Both the position numbers and the translations under genes were made by a program. Below the pieces are notes generated by a model. That model made no database searches. It was given only the letters and a program-made list of their open reading frames with translations, and was not told the origin of the DNA. This document shows, in pieces, positions 25,201 through 36,635 of a DNA stretch of 64,000 nt; within the stretch, counting starts at the first letter, position 1; the number at the start of each line of letters is the position of its first letter. The stretch lies in the NCBI GenBank assembly GCA_946807835.1, contig OX327696.1, positions 3,422,501-3,486,500 on the forward strand, written 5' to 3'. This DNA comes from Ailanthus altissimus (Eukaryota; Streptophyta; Magnoliopsida; Sapindales; Simaroubaceae).

Positions 25201-25250
25201 CCTTCAGGTAAATCAATCAAGGCATACTTATTCTTACTATCTGAAGCCAT
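22230..25250 (-). pseudogene. decayed spliced gene resembling plant 'putative gypsy type transposon' (Transposase_28) proteins
   Basis: Starts at MASDSKNKYALIDLPEG (ATG at 25250). Exon 1 runs to 24755 (donor AG|GTAATT) and holds a domain with HLSAISFPLHPAIHYFLY and KVNPNFFRIWSSYLALS, the pattern of PF04195-type proteins. It has in-frame stops near 24880 and 24848. Exon 2 starts at 24655 and keeps YTLYSDGSAEPITV after a double stop. Further open blocks follow: 24368-24240, about 24190-23970, 23877-23700 (basic), 23602-23413 (Ala/Thr/Ser/Pro repeats), 23290-23145, 23025-22600 (coiled-coil-like, with stops) and an acidic C-terminal block 22557-22390 (DLVSEMDDESDLESDDG). These proteins are common in plant genomes; their role is unknown. 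Exon borders after the second are approximate. Confidence 0.55.
23413..23602 (-). repeat. short in-frame tandem repeats coding Ala/Thr/Ser/Pro
   Basis: Read on the minus strand, about ten diverged 15- to 18-base units encode variants of A-S-T-(A/T)-P, for example STTPSASIAPPASTAP. It forms a probably unstructured linker in the transposon-like protein. Unit length variation suggests replication slippage. Confidence 0.7.
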
Positions 25251-26690
25251 ATGAATACTATAAGAGAAAAAAAATTCAATCAAACAAGCAAATCAATCAT
25301 ATTCCTCTCACAAGTGAACAACAAAAAGTAACACATAAAGTCTCAAACAAACATCATCCCCAAGTTAAATAAGAAATGTTCTACCAAGCAAGCAAAAACT
25401 CGTATATTACCATAAGATATGCCAAGAAAAAGTGCAAAGATATATTTTACAAACTATTGTAAAAAATTATGTTTCCACCAAAACAAAAAAATCCGAGTAA
25501 AGGTTGCTTTACTAGAGCTCAAATCAAACCATGTGGCCAAAGGCTCAAACCAAACCATTCTACTAAATCTCTACACAACCAAACAAATATCAAATACAAA
25601 TATTTTAACAAAGCAAAAGCTCCAAGTCTGAAATTAAGAACAACAAAAAATGATGGTGCAAGCCAATCTACCGCAACACTAAGGTATAAACAAAAATCAG
25701 TCACCTCTGCATACTTCCCCGATCAACACTCAAACAACAAAACATTGCCTTTAATCCCCAGCAAAATACAATGTAAAACATCAAAAGAGTTAAACATCTT
25801 AACAATCCAACAACAGGGTCATCACAAAATTGTTCATTCACCAACATTGCAAGTCGCATTGAACAATATATAAAGCAATATCCAATAAGGCCATACGTCC
25901 ACTATATAAAATACATGCAGCACCAAGGACAAAGATACGCGAAAATATTTTGTTCAAAAGATATAACTACCAAAACCCCAAATGCATTATTCTTTATTAT
26001 ACCAAATACAAATAAAAAAATCACGTAAGCCAAACAATCTATCAAAACAACTCATAAAACACCCATAACATCGAGAATTATATATCCAATACGTAAGAAA
26101 CAATTAAAGCAAGGAATTTACAGTTTTGAGAAAAATACAAAAGGTGCTTGGTCTGGCAATATACTGCTACAAACCCGAAGCATATTCTCCCACAATTTAT
26201 TCAAACAAAATGACCCTAAATCGAACAAATCCAGCAACTAAAGGCACAACACCACAACTACATCACAAATTAGAACAAGTATTAGTAAAATGTAAATAAC
26301 AATAAATAAATAAATAATATAAAAACAAAAAGAGAAAAATGCTCACAATTTGAAGACAATCACAGAAAAAGCGGGGGTCCAAAGGCTGTTTCTCACCTAA
26401 AAAAGACATCACTGTCGTTCAACAAGAAATGAGCTGCGAAGATAAAATGACCAAGAAGCCGTGCGCCCACCTTCTCACAACTATCGGAGTTTGTCGAAGA
26501 ATCATTGTAAAAACAAAGCTGTCAAGAAAAAAGACGTCCCCTTGTCGATTCAGTTCATAAAGCTCACCGTCTCACCACCGCCGTCACCACAAGGACTCAC
26601 CACCGTCTCACCTTCGCCGTCTCGCTTGGTCACCACTTGCCAGAGAAAAGAAGACGAAGAAGCAAAGCAGTCCTGGTACAAGAATGAGAG
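25251..26690 (-). other. leader exon and long leader intron of the minus-strand transposon-like gene
   Basis: A good acceptor (TTTCTCTTATAG|T) lies just before the ATG, at 25258/25257. A donor TTTTTTAG|GTGAGAAA lies at about 26396. Upstream of it, 26400-26690 is GC-richer, with several copies of a 'gacggtggtgag' motif, and looks like a 5' UTR. The intron (about 1.1 kb) is AT-rich and without coding signal. Transcription is inferred, not shown. Confidence 0.45.
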
Positions 26691-27609
26691 ATTAAGCGAC
26701 CAAAATCGAACGAGATGGGTAAATGGGTTCGTGCAGACGGGTCGGTTTGCAAGAGAATGGGTCCAACGCCAAAAGAATTACGAGGAAACTCTTTGGCGCG
26801 AAAAGCTGGAAATGACAAAAGGAAGCAAAAAGAAGCAAGTTTGCCTCATCAAAAAAAGAAGAGAGAGGGGTTTATTGGTCTCCCACTAGGGAACTCTTGG
26901 GTTTCTCTTTAAAATTTCCAAATTACCCCTTTGTACAAATGATTTGGTGAATAAATTTCAGGGAAAGCAAAAAGATACCAGGAAAGCTGGTCATGGGCCG
27001 AGAAGTTAAGCAAAGGTAAAGTCACACTTAGAAGAGTTGGGCTGAGAAGATTTGAACTTGAAGGAAAATGCTAGGCCGAGAAAATTTAAAAGGCTTGAAG
27101 ATAAGTACTGGGCCAAATTTAAAGATTTGGGCTAACGAATTGAAAAGTAATTTGTCGGAAACAAATGAGCCAAATGTCTAAGTAAAGTGTTTTTAAAATT
27201 AAATATAAAATTTTATTTAATTTTTCTTACAATTTTTTTGTAAAATTAAGAACCTCAATTCATTGCACTAAACTGCCATAAATTAAAGATAGTTTAGTAA
27301 ATCAACTTATAAAAAATTCATTAAGAGAATAATTGTAAATGTACTCAACCCATGAACTTCCTTTCATTATAAAAAAAGTCTACAAAAGATAAAAATCAAT
27401 TAATCAATTCATTTTTGAGAATTTACTCTCTCTCTTTAGAAATTTCTAATTTCTTTTCAATCTCTTGAACATCTTTCTACAAATTTTTTTGAGAGCCATG
27501 AATCAATGGAGCTCAATGAACCTCCAATCTCACCTAAGAATCCTTTTCAACCGAACATCAAAATTATATCCTTAGTATCCTAATCATACCTCAATGAAGT
27601 GCACTCAAT
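26691..27609. other. intergenic DNA between the transposon-like gene and the LINE
   Basis: The 26691-26900 part is moderately GC-rich and probably promoter or upstream region of the minus-strand gene. After 26930 it is AT-rich. A pyrimidine-rich stretch at 27420-27480 resembles an LTR leader, but no LTR ends were found. Confidence 0.45.
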
Positions 27610-27960
27610 GATTCTTTAATGTGGCACTTCGATAGGCAAAGACATTACACCGTGAAATCAAGATATTGGCTTGAATCATATTTAAAAAATCATGCTAGTA
27701 GTTCAGAGGCCTTGACTATTCAGCTATGGTGGAAGAAGATTTATAAGTTAACAATCTTGTCCAAGCATAAGCTCTTTGCATTGAAAACCACTCATGAATG
27801 GTTGCCTACAATGTCAAATTTAATTCAGCACTATTTATCAGTTGAAGAAATTTGCCCTTTATATGGAAGAGGAGAGGAGAACACGATCCACGCACTTTAG
27901 TTTTGTAAGTTTCTCGAGTCTGTCAATATGTGATTTCATGAATGTAATATATCTTGTAGC

Positions 27961-28152
27961 TATAAGGAGTCCAACAATTACACATATCTCCACATTGGTA
28001 TGATATTGTCCACTTTGGGCCTAAACCTTCATGGTTTTGCTATTGGGCTCTACCCAAAAGGCCTCATACCAATGGAGATATGGTTCACTCCTTATATACC
28101 CATGATCTTCCTCATTTATTTTCAATGTGGGACTTTGTTTGCTTCCTTAACA
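27961..28152 (-). repeat. TRIM 3' LTR
   Basis: 192 bp, same ends as the other copy except that the final ACA has become ATA. Preceded by the purine tract. Confidence 0.9.
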
Positions 28153-28520
28153 ATCCTCCCCTCAAATGATATTCCATTCGTCTATCTTCCACATAGGAAG
28201 ATCTCGCTCTCTTTTTGGTACTCATCTTCTACTTATCTTCACTACATTATGGGAGCACGCCTTACGTGAAGCCCAGAGCCTACCTCGAGAGCCCACTCTA
28301 TCAGGTCAACTCCTTATCACTGTGCTGGGAGACATGCCTTATGTGAAGCCCGCATCACTGTGTTGAGCAGACACGCCTTATGTGATGCCTGAGAGTATAC
28401 CACCACTTGTCCATAGAGCTTACTACGGATCCCATCGTAAATCGAGGCTCACCAACTTCTTGTTCGGCATCGAAGATTTCTTTCACATTGCTAACTTCGG
28501 GGTATGGTTCTGATACCACT

Positions 28521-28712
28521 TGTAAGGAGTCCAACAACTACACATATCTCCACATTGGTATGATATTGTCCACTTTGAGTCTAAGCCCTCATGGTTTTGC
28601 TATTGGGCTCTACCCAAAAGGCCTCATACCAATGGAGATATGGTTCACTCCTTATATACCCATAATCTTCCCCATTTATTTTCGATGTGGGACTTTATTT
28701 GCTTCCTTAACA
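28521..28712 (-). repeat. TRIM 5' LTR
   Basis: 192 bp, TGTTAAGGAAGC...CTCCTTACA on the minus strand, followed after two bases by the primer site. Confidence 0.9.
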
Positions 28713-29445
28713 GTAGCCATAGTACCTCATGCAGGAATTCTTTATTTTATGCATGAATCAGCTCTCTTGTGCAGAGTTGGAGCTCTTGGTTGTTATTCTT
28801 TGGCGTGTCTTGTATGCACAATCAATGGTCTTATAAGCTAATTGTAATAGATCCTGAAATAGTGGTGAAATGGGCTTTAGATTTTTTAGTTGAGTATCTG
28901 CAGGCACAACTGAAGGTATCTAATAATCAGAAGTCGTCAACCACACGCTGGCACCACTTGCTCTGGGCAGTGTTAAAATGAATATTAATGCAGTCTTGGA
29001 CAACAAATGCAACCTTACTGGCTTAAAATTTGTTTGTCGCGATAGTTTAGGCTCTGTTCATATCTCGGGGCTATCAAACTGTCATATTTGTTGCGTATTC
29101 CAATAGTCGAAGCTCTTGCTATCCACTATGGCATTTCACAAATCAAAGATTTTGGGTTCAATGCGATTGAAATTGAAGGTGGACTCGAAGACGGTCATTA
29201 ATGATATTTCGTTTAATACCGAGTCGAGCTTGGAAATAGGATTAGTGTTGCGCGACATCTCTGAGCTTTTACATTCCTTTCAGGCTTTCAAAGTTTTATT
29301 CTTGCCTCGAGTTACAAATCGAATTGCTCATAAATTAGGTAAGTATGCTTTAGTTTGCTCTTTGGATGTGTATCGATCCCATCTCACCTAGATCATTTGG
29401 TTGTAGAGGATTGTCATCCTTAAGCCTTTGCTCCTTTCTTAATTT

Positions 29446-29815
29446 ATGAGAGGAGGACGTAGGATCGAAGAAGTTAAAGAAATTTGGAAGATTTTGAGAA
29501 ATTATATTTTTGTCCGTAAACTTTCTGATCATGACTTGCCCACAAATCGACTTCACCACTGGAATAAGCAAACAGGTTTTGATATCACTTATAGCATCAA
29601 AGCTAATTTCAGTAAGTCGCCCATTTTTAAACTTTTCCCCCTCCAACATGCTGATTGCTGAAGTCTGAGTTGTGAAGTAATGGTTGAGCTTTTATCTGAA
29701 AAATATAATTAAGATCAAAGATCAAATAAATAGATGATATTTTGGCAATGCTTATACATTATTATTTATGTATTTATAAAGTTAAATCAAAAGAGAACTT
29801 TGTTTCTTCTTTTTT
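29446..29815. other. short stretch between LINE and minus-strand Copia
   Basis: An unrecognised 71-codon plus-strand frame (29446-29661) and a 99-codon minus-strand frame overlap here. Neither shows a known motif, and one is at best a shadow of the other. Nothing else seen. Confidence 0.4.
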
Positions 29816-31960
29816 CTTGTATGTTTAGATATGGGATCCCAATACTTATAATTTTTATGTTCTATACCATATCTCAAAAAATAATACAATCGTGTGTGAG
29901 GCTCGAGTTTGATATGTTCATGTTTTTGAAGTAGAAGAAAGCAAATACAACTAACAACTTTGAGGAGATTGTAATTAGGAGGGAGTTTATATAGATGCTT
30001 ATAAGGTGACTTATTTTCTACAATAGGAGAAGGAACACGATTAATTGTATAGACAACAATTAAGGTAGCTTCACCCCAAAATTATTTAGGATAAGAAGCA
30101 GAGATGAGAAGAGCACGAACTATATTAAGATTATGTCTGTGTTTTAGTTTGGCTCTCCCATTCTATTGAGATGTACTTGGACAAAATTTTTGACAAATAA
30201 TACCAGGTTCCAATAAAAGGTTTAGGAAATTAAAATTTCTATCATCCATGATATTATCTGTATGAAAGACCTTAATGGAATAAGAAAATCATGTTATGAT
30301 CATTTGAGCAAAATCATGGTAAATTTTGGTAAGTTCTGATCTCTGTTTCATAAGAAACAACCATGTATATCGAGAATAGTCATCAATGAAAATAACAAAA
30401 TATTGAGATCCTCCTATAGTAGCATTGGGAGATGAATCCCAAATATCAGAGTGTATAAGATCAAAATGAGCATGAAAAATAGTAGCACTATTATTAAAAG
30501 TTAAAGCTGGTTATTATGCAAAAGGACAAATCAAATAATCATCTTTAATATCAGAAACAATTCCTAAACAACCACTAGATACTAAAGAACGATACGACTA
30601 ATTAGGGAATGACTAAATGAAAATGTAAGAGATGTAGCGATGATACTGGAGAAGTAGATGCAACGGATGAAGGAGATGAAGATAGTAAATGTAAAAATAT
30701 GAGTTCATATAGATGACTCATTTTACAGCCTGTCCCAAGTGTCCGACCTGTTTTTGAATTCTGTACACCTGACCAATATGATTAACATTCATGAAAGTTC
30801 CATTAGCAGTTTGAATATAAAGTAAACAGGAATCATGATATTTAGAAGAGCAAATAATAGAATTAGAAGTCATATGATTGTAACATGCAAAATTAAAATA
30901 CCAATAATTACCTAAAAGAACAAAAGAAGTAGAAATGGAAGGGCTACTAGAATTTGACAGAAGTTGACAGAATAAAGATTCAAGATCATTAGTTAAGTTG
31001 GAAAAGGGACTGGCACTATCTTAGGTAGTAGTATTGACAGAGAGTGATTGAAACCTTGTAGAAGTAATAGCTCGAGACTGTTTGCTTTTGGGACAATTTT
31101 TCTCATAATAATTGGGTCTAATTTTTTGATATTTTTTACATTTACGTATCAGACAAATGAGAACTAGATGTCTAAAAAAATGGCAATAATGACACATCTT
31201 GGGTTAAGTTGAGTTTACATATTTATGTTGCGGGATAGCAAGAACTGCGTCTGTGGAAATTGGTGGATAGTTAACAGATTTTTATGGTGAGGAGTAGCAA
31301 GTACTAGACCTACTGAAGGGTAGCAAACCTTATTTCTTCAAAGATAAGATCATCAATAGTCTAATCCAAAATAGGTAGGGGCTTCTGATGGAGTAGAGAA
31401 GTACGAATAGGCTCAAATTTATCTTATAGAGCCATGAGAAACTAAATTAGACGTTGATGATCACGGTAGGCAATGAAGGTTTGAACATCATTATTATTCT
31501 TATAAATTAGTTCTAAAAGAGCCAATTGATCCCAAATAAATTGCATCTAAGAATGGAAGTCGATGATGAATTATCCTAATTCTTGTCGGAGGTGATACAA
31601 ATTTTGCAGTAATTGATATTTATGAGAGAGGTTTGTGGAAGTGTAGCGATATACAAGAAAATTCTAAAGTGATTTGGCAATATCAAACCAACTATAGCGA
31701 AGATTGATGGATGCGCTAGATGTAGTACAAACTCATGTAATAATCTAGTGATTTTTATTGTCCTAATCATCTAATTTATCAATAAAAACTTCCGAACTCT
31801 CGTTATTACGTTGCTTGGCTAAAGTAACATCACCAGTGATATAACACCAAAGTCTTTTGCCTTTAAGAAAGGTACACATAGCTTGTGCCCATAAGATATA
31901 ATTAAGTTTATCAACGATAATGTGAATAGGTTGAGAAACATCAGATTTATCTATTGAAAA
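29816..31960 (-). pseudogene. Copia retrotransposon fragment: gag to integrase, no reverse transcriptase
   Basis: Read from 31960 leftward. The gag block (LNYILWAQAMCTFLKGKRLW near 31905-31845, then KFEPIRTSLLHQKPLP) is followed by a degraded Cys-rich knuckle (about 31200-31120). Then comes the integrase: FDLIHSDIWDSSPNATIGG near 30460-30405, FIDDYSRYTWLFLMKQRSEL near 30395-30335, then a QNGRAKLKHRH-like block and the post-integrase KLEPHTRLYYFLRYG near 29910-29865. There are many stops and frameshifts. The sequence stops before the reverse transcriptase and no LTR was found, so it is a truncated, dead copy. Confidence 0.75.
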
Positions 31961-33291
31961 ATAAATTTTTTCCTTTAATTTTTAGTAATTATAAAATGAC
32001 TTTAAATTTTTAATAATTATAATTTAACCCTAACACTATAAAATTTTCAAAATTACCCTAAAATTTTAAAAATTATAAACTGACCATTAAAAATTTAATA
32101 ATCCCTAATCTCATATTTTCTATGTTCCTCAAGTCTCTTAAAACAACCCAACTTGTCACCAGTCTTTAGTATAATCTCCACTTAGTCTTAGTTTCAACAT
32201 CACCAAATTTAAAATTCAACCTAATTCTTAGCACCAACAGACCCAATTAATCAAAATTTTCTGTACTCAACAACCTCTTAACTGTTTGGGATGAGCCCCA
32301 ACCAAATTTATCCTTTTATTAAACACAACCATTTTTCTTCTATTATTTAATTAATACTTTCACACCACAAAAGATTGCAACAAGTTACAAAACGGGCCTT
32401 AAGATATTTGAAGTACGTTAAAAAATTCAAACTTTTTCAGATATTTCGTGAATATCACCTATAAGTTCAAATAAAAACAATAATCTATACAGTAACAGGC
32501 AAGCCATAGTAAAATTTCTAGCCATTCTCCCACACATTTCTGGATGGGAAATGGAAAATGAGAGGGTGAAAATTAATATGGGAATTGCTATCTTCCCCTT
32601 ATTTATTTATTTCTAAAAACAACCATTATCTCCTTTAATTTTTTTTTGTAATAGTCATTTACCCATCTTTTTTTATTAGAAAATTTATGCTAAAATTTGA
32701 CAGATTTTGTAAATTTACTGATTTGAATTTATAATTTTAGTTCATAATTTTTTTCATATATGTAATTACCTAGAGACTAGTGATGACAAAATAAAAACCT
32801 ATTCTTGGTAATTACATTATAAAGGAAAATAGTGCCACACATGTTCAAAGATTTATTGTTTGAATATTGACGTACCTGCTTTAGTGAGACTAATCTTCTA
32901 AATTAGGAAAATTGTCAGTTATGCTCTATAAAAATTTGAAATTATCACTTACCTCCCTATCCATTTTTTAATACTTTACTAATTATTAGAAATGACAAAA
33001 TTTCCGTCGAGACCCCGCCCTGTTTGAGTCGATGATTAAATCCATTTATATCACCGCCTTTTGTAACAGGTTACGGCTAGGGATAATTTTCATACATGTT
33101 TATTTTTCAGTTTGGGGCAAAAGATTGAAATTTGTCACGACTAGTACTCATTTTTTTTGTTTTGTTTTTATTTAAAAAACATATAAAAAATTCCGTTGAC
33201 TTAAAAATTTGGACAACTCTCACGTTAACGAGTTAAATTTAATTTTTTAAAAAATGAACACACCATCACCGTTTTTCACATGAATCTATAT
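31961..33291. other. AT-rich intergenic DNA
   Basis: AT-rich with short repeated phrases of the type 'taattataa...accct' (31975-32110), as often found in leaders of plant retroelements. No gene seen. Confidence 0.55.
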
Positions 33292-33430
33292 CGTTGAATA
33301 CTGTAAAATAAAGACTCCATCATGACCTTGCCAATGGGGTGTCAACGAGGATCCTTCAATGCTTGAATACTATAAAATAAAGACTTGATCATGACCTTGC
33401 CAATGGGATATCGGTTAGGATCCTCTAATA
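33292..33430. repeat. tandem duplication of a ~70-bp unit
   Basis: 33292-33362 and 33363-33430 share 'ttgaatact(g/a)taaaataaagact' and 'tgatcatgaccttgccaatggg'-like sequence, then 'aggatcct'. Two copies, about 85% alike. Confidence 0.75.
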
Positions 33431-34023
33431 CTTAAGTCAACTCTCAAAATAAGAGAAAATATGAAGAGAAAAGATAAATGAGAGGGGAATAAAATTTTAA
33501 AATTTGCCATTCTCTAGTGAATAGTCTTCTTTATATAGTTGTGAACATAAGTCTTTTTAGAAAAATTATAAATTCATAATTCATTTTCTTAATTAAGCGG
33601 CCATTAATGTCCATAATTTTCTCTTAATAACATGATTAAGGGGCCATAATTGTTCATGATTTATTCTTTATTTGCTTTGATAATCCTTCATTAGGGTTTA
33701 ACCCTTTAATTACTTTGATGATCTTTTATTAAGGTTTGACCTAAAATTTAAGGGAAATAATTCAAAAATCCAAAGCCATATATATATATATATATTTAAA
33801 CTTGTACTCACTTTTTTAAATAATGAATGATATTATCGTGAGTTGAATATTTTTTATGATCAAATTTCATTTTGAAAACAAAATAATAAATTTTCAAGAC
33901 CTTGTAACACTAATGGGATAATTAAAAGTGAAGGGAAGTAAAACTAATTCTATTACGCAACATGTTGGAGATAATGCAACCAGGTTCTCTAAATCATAGC
34001 TTTTTTTTTTTTATACTCCTTAT
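33431..34023. other. AT-rich intergenic DNA
   Basis: No gene. A short (TA)n run lies at about 33779-33795. Confidence 0.55.
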
Positions 34024-34280
34024 AACTAGTATTATATCAATAAATTGGTATTACAGTGATCATATTATACTGTTAATATTATATTAGATTGAATATTCAT
34101 ATTTACATAGATTATATTATCGAGATCTTTAAAAATAATATATTTCATTCGAACTATAAATCAACTAGTATTATAATGATCATATTACATTATTAATATT
34201 ATATCAAATTGATTATTAATATTTATATTAAACTATATTATTGGGATTATTAAAAACAATATGTCTCACCTAAATTATAA
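34024..34280. repeat. diverged tandem duplication of a ~130-bp unit
   Basis: 'aactagtattat', 'gatcatatta', 'ttaatattatat' and 'aatatt(c/t)atattta' recur in the same order in 34024-34150 and 34160-34280. Two copies. Confidence 0.6.
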
Positions 34281-35407
34281 AGCTCTCATAAGATAGAAAA
34301 CAAATTTACGCTGCTAGCATCTGTCAATGCTCAAACCACTAACTTAGATCAAGAAGGTTGCCGCCAGTCAACTGCCTCTAAATCATAACTTTTGAATTGT
34401 TAAAATTGTTTGATACAATGCAATTTATTTTAATTTTATAAGAATATAATATATAAAATATAAAGTTTTTTTAGAAAACAAATTAAATTGGGGATAGGCG
34501 ATCGGGTTTCAAAGTATCTTGAAACTTGGAAGGATTATACAATTCACGTCTAAAATTTTCACCTTCAATTAGGGATATAATGCTCAAATCAAACATCTGA
34601 GTTAGATTTACACTAACAGTGATTACTAATAACAAGGAACCACTTTGGGCATGAATAACGAGTTCTTCGAAATTTTCTTTAGGGATTAATTTAAATCGAA
34701 GAAACATACAAGTTGAATCCACTTTAAAGATCATTTTCCAAATTCTATTACATAAAAAGCAACATGACAATGACTTATGAGAAAAGTTTTTTTTTAGCAT
34801 GTGATAATATTTAAGAAAATTATGCAGCTATAATTATAATAATATAAATTAATTTTGAAGGAGTATAATAATTTTTTTATTTAAAAAGTCAATAATTACA
34901 TCTATATGGTACAAAATAGTAATGATGCATTGTGTAAATAATAAAAGTAACATTGTATAATATAGTTTTAAATAGTTAAATAATACTCGTAAATAGTAAA
35001 TATACATTGTGCTGTAATTAATAATTTTTTTTATTTGTTAGATTAATATATTGAGTAATATTGAATATATTTATTTTAATAAAAATATAGATATATGTAT
35101 TAAATAATAATTCATAATATAATGAAGTCTCATATTATTCTTATTAATTATTTGATTGTACAAATATATTAATTTTATAAATTACATAGTGCATTTTTAT
35201 TACTTGTTATTATATAAATGTAATTGTTAACTTTTAAAATAAAAATATTATTATATCCCTCCAAAATTAATTTTATTATTATAAAAAATCTATAATAGTA
35301 TCAAACAGTGGGGGTGCTTTTGGTTGTTAAAAAATCTAATAGGGCATTGGGAAAAGATAATGTTAAAATTATATATTTAGATATAATAAGTATAGTGTTT
35401 TATTTTG
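34281..35407. other. AT-rich intergenic DNA with one unrecognised minus-strand ORF
   Basis: A 105-codon open frame lies on the minus strand at 34800-34483. It encodes a Leu/Ile-rich, slightly basic product with phrases such as VDSTCMFLRFKLIPKENFEE and MFDLSIISLIEGENFRREL. Its composition is less biased than other frames nearby, so it may be a gene fragment, but I do not recognise it and see no splice partners. The rest shows nothing. Confidence 0.35.
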
Positions 35408-35553
35408 CTCCCCAAGGGGTGACTCGGTTGGTTGCTAAGGTGAATAACACTCGCAGCCACCCGAGTTTGAGTAACAAAATGAGGGTAAAGGGTTGAATTG
35501 TTAATGGGAGAAATTTCTCTTCTCCTCGCCTAAAACCTTTTTAGAAAAAAAAA
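35408..35553 (+). mobile_element. SINE-like element with tRNA-like head
   Basis: 'ggggtgactcggttggttgctaa' resembles box A of a tRNA gene and 'cccgagtttgagtaa' a weak box B about 35 bases later. A poly-A tail follows at 35544-35553. No clear target duplication was found. It differs from the 19.2-kb SINE in sequence. Confidence 0.5.
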
Positions 35554-36134
35554 ATGATATTTTACCAATAATTGAGAAAATATTAATTTTGTCATTAATT
35601 TAATCGATATATACCAATTTAATTTTTATATTTTTAATAAATACTCAATTATTTCTTGTAGGAACAAAAATGATTATGATTTAAGAATGCAAATTGTAGT
35701 AAAAAAATAGCTAAAAACATCATAAAAAGATTAAATAAATATTTATAAAAAAGTAATTAACTTGATATATATCAATTAAATTATAGACGAAATTGACATT
35801 TCCCATTATTATTGTTCAATCTCCAATTTGTTGCTGACCGCTATCATGATGACACTGCTATAGTAAAAGAAAAACCCCAATTTATCATTTTTTAAAAAAA
35901 TTTCTATTTCGATTTGGATAGAAGAATCATATCTAAAAAGTGGAAAATTGATCTTTTCTTTTTTTAAATTTGGATGGATATGAAAAATCTTATTTAAAAA
36001 AAACTAACCTTTTCTTTTATTTTTACTTCAAGTATTCACAGGTGCAAATCGCATTTTCGATTGTTGTTGTACAAAAATCTACTGAGTTTCAAGTTTAAAC
36101 CCGCTCAGATACCCATATATAATTGAATAATAAA
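35554..36134. other. AT-rich intergenic DNA
   Basis: Two similar blocks (35880-35960 and 35960-36030), both with 'tttggat(a/g)ga', follow each other. No gene. Confidence 0.5.
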
Positions 36135-36635
36135 ACTACTTTTTCTTATTTTCATTAATAATTGAATCCAGTTCAAAGATTCTCTGTTTAATTTTACTAC
36201 ATAAAAACGAATATAAAACTCAATTTTCTTGTTTTCATTAGTAGTTGAATCCATTTTGAAGATTCATGGTAGAATTTTATTATATAAAAATAAATACGAA
36301 AACCCATTTTTCTTATTTTTCATTAATATATATTAAATTCACTTTGAAGATTCTCTATTGAATTCTATAATATAAAAGCAAATATGGAAACTCTTTAAAA
36401 AAAAAAAAATTAATAATTGTATCCACTTTGAAGATTCCCTGTTAAATTCTTTTATACGAAAATAAATATGAATTTGTTTTCTTATTTTCATTATTAATTG
36501 AATCTAATTTAAAGATTTTCTATTGAATTCTACTATATAAAAACAATTATGAAAACACATTTTCTTAAAAAATATTTCATTAATAATTGAATCCACTTTG
36601 AAGATTCTTTGTTAAATTTTATTTTATATGTTAAA
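36135..36635. repeat. minisatellite, about six ~83-bp monomers
   Basis: The phrase 'aattgaatcca(c/g)ttt(g)aagattc' recurs at about 36161, 36244, 36332, 36417, 36497 and 36587. Each is followed by 'ttgaattctattatataaaa' variants and 'tttcttattttcatta'. A seventh, detached copy lies at about 36965-37035. Copies differ by roughly 15-25%. Confidence 0.75.

Larger units (their letters stand above)
27961..28712 (-). mobile_element. near-intact TRIM retrotransposon (752 bp) with 5-bp target duplication
   Basis: Two 192-bp LTRs (28712-28521 as the 5' LTR on the minus strand, 28152-27961 as the 3' LTR) are about 95% alike. Next to the 5' LTR is TGGTATCAGAACC (28518-28506), the initiator tRNA-Met primer site. 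Before the 3' LTR is the purine tract TGAGGGGAGGAT (28164-28153). The LTR carries GGTATATAAGGAG, a TATA-like box. The 368-bp interior encodes nothing convincing. GTAGC flanks both sides (27956-27960, 28713-28717). A TRIM moves with proteins from other elements. It interrupts the LINE. Confidence 0.92.
27610..29445 (+). pseudogene. LINE (non-LTR retrotransposon) 3' end: zinc-binding RT domain and RNase H
   Basis: 27619-27955 encodes a zf-RVT domain, with HYTVKSRYWL, LWWKKIYKL, HEWLPTMSNLIQHY and ICPLYGRGEEN. In the last, the second Cys of the CxxC pair is Tyr. After an inserted TRIM, 28718-29445 continues with linker and an RNase H-like domain: SVKMNINAVLDNKCNLTGL near 28970-29025, DSKTVIND near 29180, and FLPRVTNRIAHKLGKYA near 29300-29345. 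The first catalytic Asp of the RNase H appears as Asn (NINAV). Frameshifts near 29010-29110 and several stops show decay. The reverse transcriptase core is absent upstream. Such zf-RVT/RNase H tails are typical of plant L1-type LINEs. Confidence 0.75.

Noticed and set aside
25469..25873. 134-codon plus-strand ORF
   Set aside because: It lies in the AT-rich leader intron of the minus-strand gene and has Lys/Asn/Thr-biased, low-complexity content. Probably chance.
26461..26889. 142-codon plus-strand ORF
   Set aside because: It covers the GC-richer leader of the minus-strand transposon-like gene. The product is Lys/Arg/Ser-biased with no known motif, and the minus-strand reading explains the composition better.
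28000..28841. Overlapping plus-strand ORFs with repeated HGFAIGLYPKGLIP
   Set aside because: The repetition is the two LTRs of the TRIM read antisense, not a repeated protein.
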